Assembly: GCA_023974075.1 (NCBI GenBank)
Contig: CM043793.1
Span: 3,482,001 to 3,546,000, forward strand
From: Chaenocephalus aceratus
Taxonomy: Eukaryota > Chordata > Actinopteri > Perciformes > Channichthyidae
DNA: 64,000 nucleotides
Direction of reading: 5' to 3'
Shown: positions 1 to 48,080 of the stretch, piece by piece
Position numbering within the stretch: position 1 is the stretch's first letter
How the letters are laid out: each line of letters begins with the position of its first letter
Position numbers and translations under genes: made by a program
Notes under the pieces: generated by a model
The model's input: only the letters and a program-made list of their open reading frames with translations
What the model was told of the DNA's origin: nothing
Database searches by the model: none

Positions 1-512
1 ACACCAATATTGTTAAGAGAAATGAAAAGGTTGCAGTTAAAAGGCCAGTGCAGCAGCAATAACAGTCACCAACGAATCGACATGAAACAATGCTGCTCAA
101 ACATAGACCCTACTCGGCTCCTTTTTGTTTATTTTCTTTAACTACACTACCTTTTTCTTTGAAATTCCTCCTCCTCTTCTTTTTGCTTAATGGCTGGATA
201 CAACAGTTACTTTATACGGTGATAACAGCTACCTACTTTACTGCAGTATGCATTATGAGATGTTGTACGTGGGTTATTTTATATGATAAGGTAAACACAA
301 CATCTTCCTTCTCTTTCCTCTGTCTCTTTCAACCACTTTTGACAATACGTGATTAAATGGTGCCGCAATACAACGGGTTCTAATGCAGCTCAGCCAATCA
401 CTATTAAGGACCAGGACAGTCAATTGTGTAACTTTAATTTTAAAACCACTACCACAATAGGAGTGAACTGCCAGCTAACCTTTTACATTTCTCTCCTGTG
501 TTGCCCTACCAG
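1..512 (+). other. zfr intron upstream of first visible exon
   Basis: AT-rich, non-coding sequence ending in a pyrimidine-rich acceptor (AG at 511-512). The missing zfr 5' exons must lie before position 1. The open frames here show no similarity to ZFR or any family I recognise. Confidence 0.75.
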
Positions 513-35299
<34,787 letters not shown>

Positions 35300-36107
35300 G
35301 CTTCTCTATTGTTAATTTAAGAAAAGTACTAACGTGTCGTATGTACCGGCTGAGGCCCAGTGTTGCTGTTTTCCTTTGTAAGCTACAGAAGTGTGTCACA
35401 CACACACACACACACACGTAACCTGTGTGCTGTTTTTAGTTTAGATCCTTCCAGTCCTGAGTTTTTACCTGCTGACATTTCATCTGTGTCCGTTTTGATT
35501 TGAAGTGGAGATGTAGGAACCAAGCATCGGCTCAGTGTTTATCAATGCTAAATGTACGCTTCATCTGTAGAGCTGCATTCAGAGGTGGACTGTGTTGTTG
35601 TAAAGCATTCTTTTGGCCAACAAGTTTTTCTATAGAGTACGAGTTTCTGTGCAGGTGATGTTTGATGCTGTGCTCGTGTTCTGTCTCCATGCTAAGCTAC
35701 ACTGAAGAAAAAGGCGGGGCACTGCACTCCGATCCAGAAGACAATAGCGATCTTTGTTCGCCCCAAATGTGGTTTTATGTTGTTTTTCTTTCCTTGGAAG
35801 TATTTGTATAATCTTTAAATAGATATAAAGGTTTCTGTTTGTGGAAATCATGACCATGTTCACACCGCGCACTGTTTTGGCTTTTTAATGTTTTCCTTGA
35901 TGAAAAGGAGCTTTATTGGCTTGCTTGCCTTTTAACTTGGTTAGGTCTAAATTCAGTTCAGTGCTGGAACATGAGAATATAACTCCTGTCTGGGAAGCGG
36001 GGAGGGGGGGGCTTGCTAATGTAAGTGTCGGTCCTGCTGTGAATGCTTGCTGTGCTTCGCATCTGCTTTACAAACCCAGCAGCAGAATAAATACATTTCC
36101 AGATTGA
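35300..36107 (+). other. zfr: zfr 3' UTR
   Basis: Non-coding sequence after the zfr stop, with a short (CA)n at about 35,396-35,417. It ends at an AATAAA followed by a GT-rich stretch. The exact cleavage site is inferred. Confidence 0.7.
36086..36091 (+). terminator. zfr: polyadenylation signal AATAAA for zfr
   Basis: Canonical hexamer 790 bp after the stop, followed within 30 bp by gggctgtgccttggtttt, a typical GU-rich downstream element. Confidence 0.65.
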
Positions 36108-36582
36108 AGGGCTGTGCCTTGGTTTTATCTCATGGTAACCTGTGAACAGTATTTCAGACCTCAGACTAGTTCAAGCTTTTTTAAAGCTTTTTCTTTTCCT
36201 CTTGTGTTCAATAGCTTTCTGTGCATGTACTGCAAAGGCCAGAGGGAGTTTCTCTCCCACACACAGTCCCCCCGCCTGAAGCCCCTCGGCGCTCCAATAC
36301 ATTGTACGTGATTGGCTGAAGGGCAGGACATCTCTGGTGGGTTGACAAATCACAACAGAGCTGTCCAGCTAACCAATCAGAGCAGACGAGACTCTGGTTT
36401 CAGACGGAGGGTGAAGGGTCCAGGCCAAAGTCAAGAGAAACTGAAGTGAGACCAGAATTAACAATAAAATGAAACTCTTACTAAATTATTACAAAATCAC
36501 AAACAACTTGCTGCAATAGAGACCAGCAGGTCTGGTTAAATAAAGTGTGTGTCGGTAAAGAGATAAAATAAGATGCACACTA

Positions 36583-37594
<1,012 letters not shown>

Positions 37595-39576
37595 CAACCC
37601 AGTCTCACGGCATTTCGTGTTCACCAACACGATTTTTAATCTATTGATTCGTGTTCACCAACACGATTTGCCCCTTTTTTTCGTGTTGCACAGCACGATT
37701 TTAAAAGCAATGTATTTCTACTGCCTGCAGCACGTCTTTTTCTCCGGTCGGGTCGAGGAAGACCGGAAGCTGTGTGGTTCATAAAAACATGTTCTTACTC
37801 AATATCAAGCCACAGTTATTGCTTTTATTTGAAATCGTATAATTTCGGACTTTTGTTGCCGTCTGTGAGGAAAATAAATGGGGCTCAGAGCCTCAGGATA
37901 CTGAAATCTGTATTTTTTTTAATCTTTTTTTCCTTCTAATTTGTTATTCCTTTCACAATAACACACTGTTATTTACTCACCAATAACTCTCAATTATCCT
38001 TGCTTTTATTTATTGGTTTAATTCCATAATCTCTGGCTTTTTTGGCGTCCGTCAGGAACTGAATTAAAAAATAAAAATAACCGGAAACAGTAGGCATTTC
38101 GAGCGATTACCCAAGATCCTCAGCTATGGTTTTAAGCTCGTTTATTGGATGTGTTAGCCGCAATGCATGCTGGGATTTGGTGTTTATATGATATGAAATC
38201 CGGAAAACATTTTAAAAGTATAAAATAATACTTAATTCCGAGTGCTCTTGCTTTTGTCTTTGAAAGTCATCACATAACGGTATTGTAATACACGGTTCGG
38301 CTGCATTACATATTACAGATCTGCCGTAGTTCTTTATTTAGAGAGCCCTGATGAGAAGACCTTTGGAAAAACTGGAAGAAATGCCGCCGAAACTGAATAC
38401 TTGACGTGAATCATAAATATATTCAACAATTAAACAACATCTTCAATTTCTCTTCACACAATACGTCTCCTTGCAGTATCAACACTAATTCGGCTGACTT
38501 TAACATTTGAGCTAATTCACAGATAGGTTATATTTACACCATAACGGTGCACAGCTGATATAAAAGGACTGTTTTTTTTAAAGATATTACTGATTTTCTT
38601 TGAATGTAAGAATGTAAATACTGAGTCTGAAATAGTAGAGCAATATGCTGTAAAATTATGTGAAAGCATGAATAAAACAAAGTTATTATGGCTGTGTGTA
38701 CCTTGTGTGCACCGCCTAGTGGTTAAAGCACGTTATTGAATTATTGTTTTTATGTGTTATAATTAGTGCTGTCAAAATTATCGCGTTAACGGCGGTAATT
38801 AATTTTTTGAATTAATTGCGTTAAAATATTTAACGCATTTAACGCATGTGCAGAATGGCCCGCCCCATACGTGCCACCAGTGGCAGCGCCAGGGTATGGC
38901 TGGGGTAGGCTACACCCATACCAAGAAATGGCTTAGCCCCACCATGAAAAATGATGTTAAAGTAAGCAAAATAAAGTCTGCCAACTCGCGCGGAGTAAAG
39001 TGCACAGACAGCAGTTAGTAAGATTGATTTCAGCAGCCACGGTTTTGAAAACTTTTGTCACGTAGTGATCGTCTTCTCAATAGAACATCTTTGATAACGG
39101 CGTGGTGTTGTTGCAGGAAGTCCCGACGGAGAATACTTTTGCTGTAGTACAGGGGTGCACATAACTGGTACGCAGCTATGTAATCTGAAATGCGTACGGT
39201 CACTTGTGTCACAAAGCGCATTTGCGTACCGACGTACTTGTGAAGCTTTTCCAGACAGTCGGTCTCCGTGTGCACAGACAGGGCTGCTGTTAACGTTGGT
39301 CTGTACAACGGAATTGTGCCAAAACTACGCCAACCGGCTGCGGAGGGAGACTCCCCCCTTCACTGGAGAACTGCGCTAAAACAGCTGATCACAACGTTCA
39401 CACTCTGTGGTCACGAAGTACTCCACTAGCCGCCGCCCCCCCCCCCCCCCCCCCCCCCCCTGTCGACTTTCCAAGTGGTTGCGACTCGTAATTAAAGCGA
39501 AGAAGAAGAAGATCTCATAACTGATTATTCCCTCCAATAAATAAGAGATTGCTAAAAATAAATTCACTTTTACAAG

Positions 39577-39696
39577 ATGCCTGTGTGCTTTGTACCAGGT
39601 TGTAATCAGATAAGTGATCATACTTATAGATCATAGCTCGTTCTATCGCTTCCCGTCTGATGAAAGGACCAGGAGTCATTGGATCAAACATATCAG
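39577..39696 (+). pseudogene. THAP-domain exon relic
   Basis: MPVCFVPGCNQISDHTYR (C-x4-C) then, after a frame change and an in-frame TAG, SSFYRFPSDERTRSHWIKHI, ending at a donor gtaata. This is the layout of a first THAP exon as found in transposases of the THAP-carrying superfamilies. Later THAP or catalytic exons were not found. Confidence 0.7.
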
Positions 39697-40806
39697 GTAA
39701 TACACATGTTGTGCATGGAACACAGTCAAGCTAGCTACATAGCTAGTAGCGAGCACGTTAGTTAGCATCACATTACTTAGCTTTGTCATTTGTATTAGCC
39801 TTAACATGAAGTGAACCCAAATGTTAAACAGTAAGAGTAGTCATGATGGTAAATATTTTGTGAAACATTTGAAGAGGAGCCTATCGCCCCCTCCACCAGG
39901 TGCTAAGGGGGCGGGAGGTAGGCTAACGGCAGATTAGCATCTGCGATCTTTTCTACTTAATGCTATCTGCTCAAATGGTTAACATTGAACATTAAAAGAT
40001 CAGACAGTTCAGGGAGAGTCGAAGGAAGGAAGGCAGGCAGGCAGCTTTGCATGACATTTATTTATTTATAGAAGGACCATGCATACAAAAACATTAATCT
40101 CAGCAAAGAGAAGAGATGCAATATGCCAGATTATAGCTAATAGCTAATTTCCATCTGTGGTCCATTCTTCTGGACGTGTTTCATTGTGATGATAGTGAGT
40201 CAATCTGTTTGTTGGAAAGACAGTAGTTGAGTGATTACTGAGAGAACATTATTAAAAGAGATAATTCTTTAAAGTGTTGTTACTGACCTTTTTCTCTTTT
40301 ATTTCCTTTCCCTCACCTGTAACTGCTGAGACCCTGAGGAACATGCACACTGGACTGACCTGCTCTGGCAACCTGATTTCCACTGTACGTAATAGTATTT
40401 GGTTATGGTATATTATTTTTATACATCAAAGGCACAATGCACCCCCCAGAAACACACATGTATTGAGTGTGATATTTTGCATAGGTCAAGTGAAATCATC
40501 TTTACATACTAGAAAACTGTAGGAGTGGCAACTTGTTTTGAAATTGAATTTTTAATATCCGATAATTAAGTTGATCTGTTTTCTTTATTCTTCTCTCTTC
40601 CCAGCTCCATCCATCACCGTGCTCTGTTCCTGCAGGTCCTGCTTGCTAATCAATGCTTTATTTTTTTACACAATTACAAACAAAGTCAATGTATTGTATG
40701 ACATGAAGTTGTGCTTCATTCGGAGTCAATAATAAATTCATTCTGCCTTCAACTGCACAATGATTGTGGACTGCACCGACATCCATGTAGCTGCCCCCCC
40801 AGTAAG

Positions 40807-40884
40807 ATGAACCAAGCAAAGAGGGTCGCCATCATGCCCAAGGACATCCAGCTGGCCCGCCGCATCCGCGGAGAGAGGGCTTAG
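40807..40884 (+). pseudogene. Histone H3 C-terminal fragment
   Basis: AKRVAIMPKDIQLARRIRGE then RA and a stop: the last 22 residues of histone H3, with one change (the Thr of VTIMP is Ala). Codon use is GC-rich as in replication-dependent histone genes. The rest of H3 is absent upstream; similarity starts abruptly at about 40,816. Followed 33 bp later by the histone 3' stem-loop. Sits inside the transposon island, so it looks like a captured or broken gene end. Confidence 0.88.
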
Positions 40885-40916
40885 ACTGACCTGAGACCAG
40901 CACACCCAAACACAAC

Positions 40917-40932
40917 GGCTCTTTTAAGAGCC
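40917..40932 (+). terminator. Histone mRNA 3' stem-loop
   Basis: GGCTCTTTTAAGAGCC: perfect 6-bp stem with a TTTA loop and flanking ACC, matching the SLBP-binding consensus of replication-dependent histone mRNAs. A purine-rich caaagag about 10 bp downstream resembles the histone downstream element bound by U7 snRNA. Confidence 0.9.
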
Positions 40933-41719
40933 ACCTACAGTTTCAAAGAGTTTCAATCCTACGTTATTATAATGATTCAACTGGTTCATGTGTCACTTAG
41001 TTTACTGAACCGTGATGAATGAAAGAAATGAGTGAGGTAGTGGTTTAAATAAGTTACAAAGACATTAATATATGAGTAACAGGTCAGTGTAAACACAAGC
41101 TTCTGTCAATTATGGATCACTCAAACTATTTATATAAAAATATGTAATAAAGTTCTAAAACAAGTATTCGGTATATTCCTTGATAGCTTTTGGAGAAGGT
41201 TGTTTTTAAGTTTACTAAAATCTATCGTTTCAACTGTTTCACTTTATAAAAAGGAACAGGTGAGTAGAGCATCATTGAGTTTCTTATTCTGTCAGTAAAT
41301 TATCCAAATGAAATGTTTATCATTATTTTAGTCAACCCTAAACAAATTGATTGTACCTTTTTAATAATGACCTTACATGGTCGGCAAAGTTAAATTAACT
41401 TCAATCAAATCTGTTCTGAGAAAAAACTAATAAATGTTTAAAGATAGGAACTTGCCATCCCACTGAAAAACAGTCCGTAGAGATTTAAAGGCGTAGTTGT
41501 AGTTCAGTCCAACGTTTCATTTGGATTCATTTCTCCAACAGTCAACTATTTTCATAAAGAATATATATATTTTTCAAAGTCAACTTTATTGTCAATCTTA
41601 CTCAGTTTCTGTTTATAGACAGAGAGATCAAAAAGACTTTTAAATCAAATAAAATTATACAATTTACAGATATGTATACAAATATATATATATATATATC
41701 CTATATAATGATGGTGGAC

Positions 41720-43381
41720 ACTTCACCTCCAGCAGGGCAGATGGCTGCCCAAGTCCATCGGGGGATGCTCCCAAAACACCGACTCACTCACAAAGAGACC
41801 AGACTCGAACACTGTCTCCTGATAGGCCTGCACAAAAGCCTTCACCCCTTCGGCCTCGTTTACAACCCCCCAGTTGACAGCCATGACTCCGTCCAAGTTG
41901 TACCCCCCGAGCACCCTCTTCATGAGGGACGCGCATGGAGTGGATGAAAGTCCCGACCGCAGCACAGCACCAAACTTGCTGGCTGTCAACCTGCCCCGCC
42001 TCTGTAACTGCCACTTTGTCCGCTGTCCTCCGGTGGCTGTCTGGATGGCAGCTTGCTGGTCTCTGCTCAGTCGCATTGAGGCAAGAATTGCCTCAAGCCC
42101 CCGACCCCCATGCCCCTTCACCAGCTCCGGCACGGTGACAATGGCCTGATGTTGAGGCCGCGGCTCTGGCTCAGGTGACAAAAGCCATGCCATGCCACAC
42201 TGTGCGCCCCTCAGTGCAGACCTGAACCAGTCTACATCCTACAGTGGCGATGTCTCTGGCCAGTGGGTTGTATGTCTCCTCTCACTGTTGGTAGAGTTGA
42301 GACACCGGCTGGACTACTTTGGAAGTGCCAGGCTTCCTCCACTGGCACTCAACATCTGTGGAGCTGATCTGCCACATGGCACATATTGCCAATGCTGCAG
42401 CGTGGCTGCATTTGTACATCCCCCGTGCACAATCACAGACAGCGCTCTGCATCGCGCCATCGTCTCCCATGCAGATCTGTACAAATAAAGTAAGTACCAT
42501 GTTTGTTAGCATGCTATAATAGATTGAATGAGCAATAATACAAGGATGGTCCGGATCTGGGGGTGGGAGGGGTTATTTTTCCATAGTTTTGTCTGATTGT
42601 TGTTATTGTTTGTTTTTTCTGTATTTTTTGTAATGTGTGTTGTACTGGTTGTGATTGTACATTGTATTTTTCTAAATGTGTATGAATACATTTTTGAAAA
42701 ACATTTGATCAACAATAAAAAAGGATTTGGTCAGGATCTAGACTCAGTGTGTAGTTTATTAATTAATCAATGCTCTCTACATTAGGAAAACACATACTAG
42801 TGTACCAGAGGGAGTCACACACAGCTGTGCCTGGATAACCAAACAAATTGACAAGATAACCAAAACCCTTGAATCTACACACAGCAAATAAACTCAAATG
42901 ACACAACGAGATGTAAAAGGAGATCACACATACAGTATAGTCGATATAAAACTGGCCGCTTCAATCTGAAGAGCAACTAAAACAAAACACGGGAGTTTAC
43001 CTTGTTCTTGTGAACACTAATGTTATCCACAGCATACACAGAGACCACGAAGTTCTTAAGGAGAAAACTAGTTACTGAAACAAAACACGTTAGTGTACCT
43101 TGTTAGCTAATGTTAGCTAGCTGACATTAACGTTACACATTGCACTCATATTACTCACCAACATCTTGTAAAGCCGGTCCCGCTGCTCTTACAGAACCGA
43201 CTAACTCCCCTTTCGTGTATGTACAGCTCTCAACGTGTCCAGACTTGTAGTCACCTCGTTTTATACTTTTATTCTCATTCTGAAAGAAACAGGTGAAATT
43301 TGCTAACGTGACGGCCATCTTTGTGATGGTGACGCGTATTGTGCGAGACCAAGAGACCTGTAGTTCACTCAGCGGTTTCAC
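41720..43381 (-). pseudogene. SWIM-finger / YqaJ-nuclease transposon gene relic
   Basis: Minus strand, at least three coding blocks. 43,381-43,159: SIKRGDYKSGHVESCTYTKG then LVGSVRA, ending at a good donor gtgagt. 42,476 to about 42,285: acceptor ttgtacag, then CDCARGMYKCSHAAALAICA, a SWIM-type C-x-C...C-x-H finger. 42,193-41,720: GRLTASKFGAVL, NWGVVNEAEGVKAFV, then in a shifted frame GASPDGL and LLEVKCP, the core of a YqaJ/lambda-exonuclease-like nuclease. Such SWIM-YqaJ proteins are encoded by some animal DNA transposons (ISL2EU-like is my best guess). Frameshifts between blocks indicate decay. Confidence 0.78.
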
Positions 43382-43596
43382 ACAAAAAAAATTGTAACTT
43401 CACAGTTTTACGACACATTTTAATTTTTTTGACTTGCAAAATATTCTTTTAAATTGACAAACATCATATGTGTCATTCGTGGCACAATTCAAACGGGATC
43501 AAAAGATAACCTTTCTCTCTCCATTGACTTCAATGTATAATTTTACGCTTCCGGGGTCCCATGGAGGCTCCCGGAAAGGGAGGGACTTCGCCTCTC

Positions 43597-43703
43597 TATA
43601 TAAATGGACGTAGGGTCCGTGACGTCACCCATAGGATTCTGCAGAGTTGCCGTGAAGCCCTTAGTAGGCGGAGTCGGCCACTAACGGCTCAACAGTGACG
43701 TCA
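43597..43703 (+). promoter_or_regulatory. Putative TATA + double CRE promoter, left arm
   Basis: TATATAAAT at 43,597 and two perfect TGACGTCA boxes at 43,620-43,627 and 43,696-43,703, followed 120 bp later by the start codon of the small spliced ORF. Activity is inferred from motifs only. Confidence 0.45.
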
Positions 43704-43826
43704 GAGTTCAACTCCCGCCTTCTCCAGCCTGCTCCAAATAAGGGCAAAGAGGCGGAGCCGAGGCGGGACCTGCTGCCACCGAGCTGGAAGTTCCAGAGCT
43801 AGCTGAAGCTACCAAGCTAAGCTAAC

Positions 43827-44550
43827 ATGCTCCCCATCTGCACGCTGCCGTCGCATTTTACGTTTCTAAGGTAAGCGGCCTTGAAACTATTCAGCAAAAC
43901 TATAAATAATAATCTGAGTTATTGAGTTTTTAGCATAATACTTCAGAATCTTAAAACCCCTTAACGTTTATGCAATTGTGCTAAATTTAACACTGGAATC
44001 AAGCAAATATTAATGTTTGCATGACATTAGTTATTTATATTTTGATATCACTTAACTATACGTTTAATACATTTAAGTCAAGCTAAGGTACATGTGATGG
44101 TAGCTAGTTAGTGCTCTTACCTGTGAGGCCTCCTCCAAACAGCATAATAACCAGACTGTATTATTCAAACTAAGTACCAGTTCTAGATCCTTGACTTTAG
44201 ACAAACAATTCAAAAGACAAAATGTATTTAAAGACCAATCTTTATTTGAAGGTGCCTCTTAACCTGAGATATTAGTTATACAGTAATAGTATTGACAATC
44301 TAAAAAAACGGAGCAACTCAACAGTCAACTTTATGTTTCTTATTGTCTAAAGTATTTATTATTTTCATTTCCCCCTCTCATATTCAGTGTGGACGGATTG
44401 AGACAGCCTGGTGTTCAGAGAGCAGCAGAGACTTCAGGGAGAAACCTCCGTGTGATGGACGTCCTGTCTGTTGGTTTGGAGAGGACTGACGGTCTTTCCT
44501 CTGCGAGGAGGACCAGGCCTGATGGAGGAGCCCATGCTGGGCATAGCTGA
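43827..44550 (+). CDS. Small spliced ORF of unknown function, left arm
   Basis: Exon 1 43,827-43,870 (MLPICTLPSHFTFL, donor gtaagc) and exon 2 44,388-44,550 (acceptor ctcatattcag) join in frame to 68 residues; exon 2 includes RVMDVLSVGLERTDGLSSAR and ends GHS stop. No family recognised; Arg/Gly/Leu-rich, no membrane segment. The right-arm copy keeps start, splice sites, frame and stop. It could be a non-coding transposon transcript with a chance frame. Confidence 0.35.
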
Positions 44551-46392
44551 TACCAACTGCACAGGCCTAGTCTGTCACGTTATTTGACTAAATGTGTTTA
44601 CTTATACATGTAATAGGTTTACACCTTCTGTCCATATGTGCTTTTTATTTAAAACATTTGATTAACTTTTGGTTCACATTTCAATAAATTGTATTTGTAT
44701 TTGTATCCTTTTGTCCATTATTCTTACTGAAAATGTTAGATTACACATTCCCATCTGACTGAAGATTGGCCCCATTTATTTGTGACGTTGCAAACTCTGC
44801 GGTACAAGGCACAAGTGATGTGAAGCTCATAAAGTGAGGCAAATAGAAATAATCAGCTGATGGAGTGTAGATGTGGAAATAGCTGCATTCGATCAGCTGA
44901 CTGTTTTTACAATAAAAGTAGTTTCTTAGTGAATGTCCTGTACTGGTCTTAAAATCTCATAATATCAGCTTTTAATGATCCTCTTGGATGTTCTTCTTGA
45001 CCCTCAGAGAAGGAGAACATGTTGTGTCTTTCAGGCATGTCCTTTCCTAACAAAAATGACAGGAAACATAAAACATATTATTGCAGAACAAGTGTGTTAT
45101 TTATGAAAGCGGTGTGTTTGTGTGTTTAGGGGCTGTAGATATAATTATTTTGTAATTGTAAAGTTTTTTTTTTATTTTAACAGTGAGCTACAAAGACAAT
45201 CAGATTATGAATGAACAGTATGAAGTTCATCAACATTGAAATATATGTTATTATCAAAATAATATTTAACTGTTACAAAACGTAGTGCAACTGTAGAAGC
45301 TTGCTCTGTTGTCTCACTGAAAGAATAACTTTTACCACGTTTTTTTCAGACAATATTGAGAGATAAATAGTAGCAGTACTCACTGTGTTAAATATCTTTG
45401 CCTTCAATACATTAAATTAGAAAGCTGACAAAGTCATATTGCTAAATATCTAAATGTAACTTTTTGCATGGAATAAACCCTCAACTTAACTGATGTGTAG
45501 GTGATCTGGTATTTAGTATTGTTTATTGGAATGTATATCAGTGTATTCAAGTCAATACTTCATTTATTTAAACCAATATCTTTCTTGATTCTTTGTACCT
45601 GTGCTGAAGTTCACTGCTGTGAGGAGTCCAGTTCTGTCTCTCACTCTCTGGTCCAGCCTGTCTGCATCACCTGGACACCTTAAACAAACAGATATATATG
45701 TAAAGTACCATGTGTACAAACAATATAACTGATTCTCTTCTGTTGAACATGTTGGATTGTGTATTGTCCGAGTCAGGGTCCTTTTTATTTTACTGTAACT
45801 TTGGAAGTTGTGTTACCAATGCTTACTGTTTATGTGATACCCATTTGGTAATGCAATTAATAAAAACAACAAGGTTTGGGTTCGTTCTTCAGCTGACTGT
45901 GACGTTAACGTGTAAGCTCGATAATGAACTCCAGCTCAACCAACCATATTGTAATATCTAAGTAATCATCTTGAAATATGACATTAATAATTGTAATATA
46001 CACACATCTTATTGTGAGGTTGATTTCACATACACTACTTCGACATTAACTTGTCTACATACTTGAGCATAGCCAATTTAAATTAACCTTACATACATCC
46101 AGTTCTACCTACATAATAAAATATCTCTAAGTTACAAGGATGTAACCTTATTTTATCAACCTCAAACAGAAGCAGTTTGTTCAACAGTATTATCCCACTT
46201 AACGCTTAACACTTGTCTATTTCGTTTGAACCTTTATATATACAGTCTATGATTTTAACTTGGAGGCTACGATTAGCATCGTTAGCACCGATGTAGCTAC
46301 CACTAGCTTACATGCTAACCCAAGCCTTACCATTCATTACGTAGCTGATTAAAATCATTAACACATAAATAAAGCACTCGAATTTTACTTAC

Positions 46393-46620
46393 CGCATTCA
46401 TGCACCGTCTGTTTTAACCGCAGAGCGAGTCACAATAGTCCGATATATAAGCATGAAGAACAAACAACCACGGCCGGCTACAAGTTGTGTTCCCTGGATG
46501 AGCTGAGCAGGCAGAGTCCCTGTAGCTAGCTTCACGGAGCAGCTAGCAGAGAGACAAGAAGCTAACAGCGGCAGGCACTTGACAGAGCCGTCACTCAATG
46601 TGACCACGCCCTAATGTATG
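46393..46620 (-). other. Putative outward first exon at palindrome centre, left arm
   Basis: Ends gtgcatgaatgcg before a strong donor gtaagta. Reading frames are not shared with the right-arm copy (a 4-bp indel in the gctagctacag region), so it is probably a 5' non-coding exon if transcribed. Confidence 0.35.
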
Positions 46621-46910
46621 CACAAACTTTAAGACCTAATATAAATAAAAGGGTCGTGTTAGAAAACAATTCACTCACAGATCCATAATCATGAAGGTGG
46701 AATCTAACTATATCGATAATAAAATGTATGGAGCCAGGGAGAGAAACATGTTTTTTTCTGCTGTAAAGTTGGGCATTTTAACATGGGGGTCTATGGAAAT
46801 TGCTCCTTTCTGCAGCCGTCGCCTATCGGCCAATATATGAACTGCAGTGTGTGGCACTTCCGTATTGGCTTCCCGGCTCTTCCCCAGAGTTTGCCGCTTG
46901 ATATCAACCA

Positions 46911-47134
46911 AGCGGCGTTAGGGCGTGGTCACATTGAGTGACGGCTCTGTCCAGTGCCTGCCGCTGTTAGCTTCTTGTCTCTCTGCTAGCAGCTCCGTGA
47001 AGCTACAGGGACTCTGCCTGCTCAGCTCATCCAGGAAACACAACTTGTAGCCGGCCGTGGTTGTTTGTTCTTCATGCTTATATATCGGACTATTGTGACT
47101 CGCTCTGCGGTTAAAACAGACGGTGCATGAATGC
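46911..47134 (+). other. Putative outward first exon at palindrome centre, right arm
   Basis: Mirror of the left-arm segment with the same donor (gcg|gtaagta). The two point away from the shared 290-bp spacer. Confidence 0.35.
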
Positions 47135-48080
47135 GGTAAGTACAATTCGAGTGCTTTATTTATGTGTTAATGATTTTAATCAGCTACGTAATGAATGGTA
47201 AGGCTTGAGTTAGCATGTAAGCTAGTGGTAGCTACATCGGTGCTAACGATGCTAATCGTAGCCTCCAAGTTAAAATCATAGACTGTATATATAAAGGTTA
47301 AAACGAAATAGACAAGTGTTAAGCGTTAAGTGGGATAATACTGTTGAACAAACGGCTTCTGTTTGAGGTTGATAAAATAAAGTCATCCTTGTAACTTAGA
47401 GATATTTTATTATGTAGGTAGAACTGTATGCATCTAAGGTTAATTTAAATTGGCTATGCTCAAGTATGTAGACAAGCTAATGTCGAAGTAGTGTATGTGA
47501 AATCAACCTCACAATAAGATGTGTGTATATTACAATTATTAATGTCATATTTCAAGATGATTTCTTAGATATTACAATATGGTTGATTGAGCTGGAGTTC
47601 ATTATCGAGCTTACACGTTAACGTCACAAGTCAGCTGAAGAACGCACCCAAACCTTATTGTTTTTATTAATTGCATTACCAAATGGGTATCAAATAAACA
47701 GTAAGCATTGGTAACACAACTTCCAAAGTTACAGTAAAATAAAAAGGACCCTGACTCGGACAATACACAATCCAACATGTTCAACAGAAGAGAATAAGTT
47801 ATATTGTTTGTACACATGGTACTTTACATATATATATCTGTTTGTTTAAGGTGTCCAGGGGCCTATACTACGAACCTGGTTCAACCTAACCTGGATATGT
47901 TTGAGTTAGCCGGTTGGCCTAATCCAAAACATACGCGCTCTCGCTAAACTGTACTACGACGCTGGTTATCAAGTGGATCGCTCAAGCCAGCCGTTTCCTA
48001 TCTAGTTAGGTGCGCGTTCACATGAAAGGGGTGGTATCTGGAGCATTCGACCAATCACAAACATGGAGAAGCGTACTGAC

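Larger units (their letters stand above)
43595..46620. repeat. Left arm of a ~9-kb palindrome
   Basis: Matches 46,911-52,298 in inverted orientation, collinear over about 3.0 kb when the 2.35-kb insertion in the right arm is removed. Sampled segments are about 95% identical with few indels. Contains CRE/TATA motifs, a small spliced ORF and an outward exon near the centre. Confidence 0.9.

Noticed and set aside
349..512. 5' extension of the first visible exon using the open frame upstream of 513
   Set aside because: The extension shows no similarity to ZFR, and a good acceptor (ctaccag) sits exactly where similarity begins.
45710..45961. 83-codon ORF in the left palindrome arm (mirror at 47,817-47,611)
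   Set aside because: Although mirrored, the right-arm copy is shorter because of an early frame end, and no splice or start context supports it.
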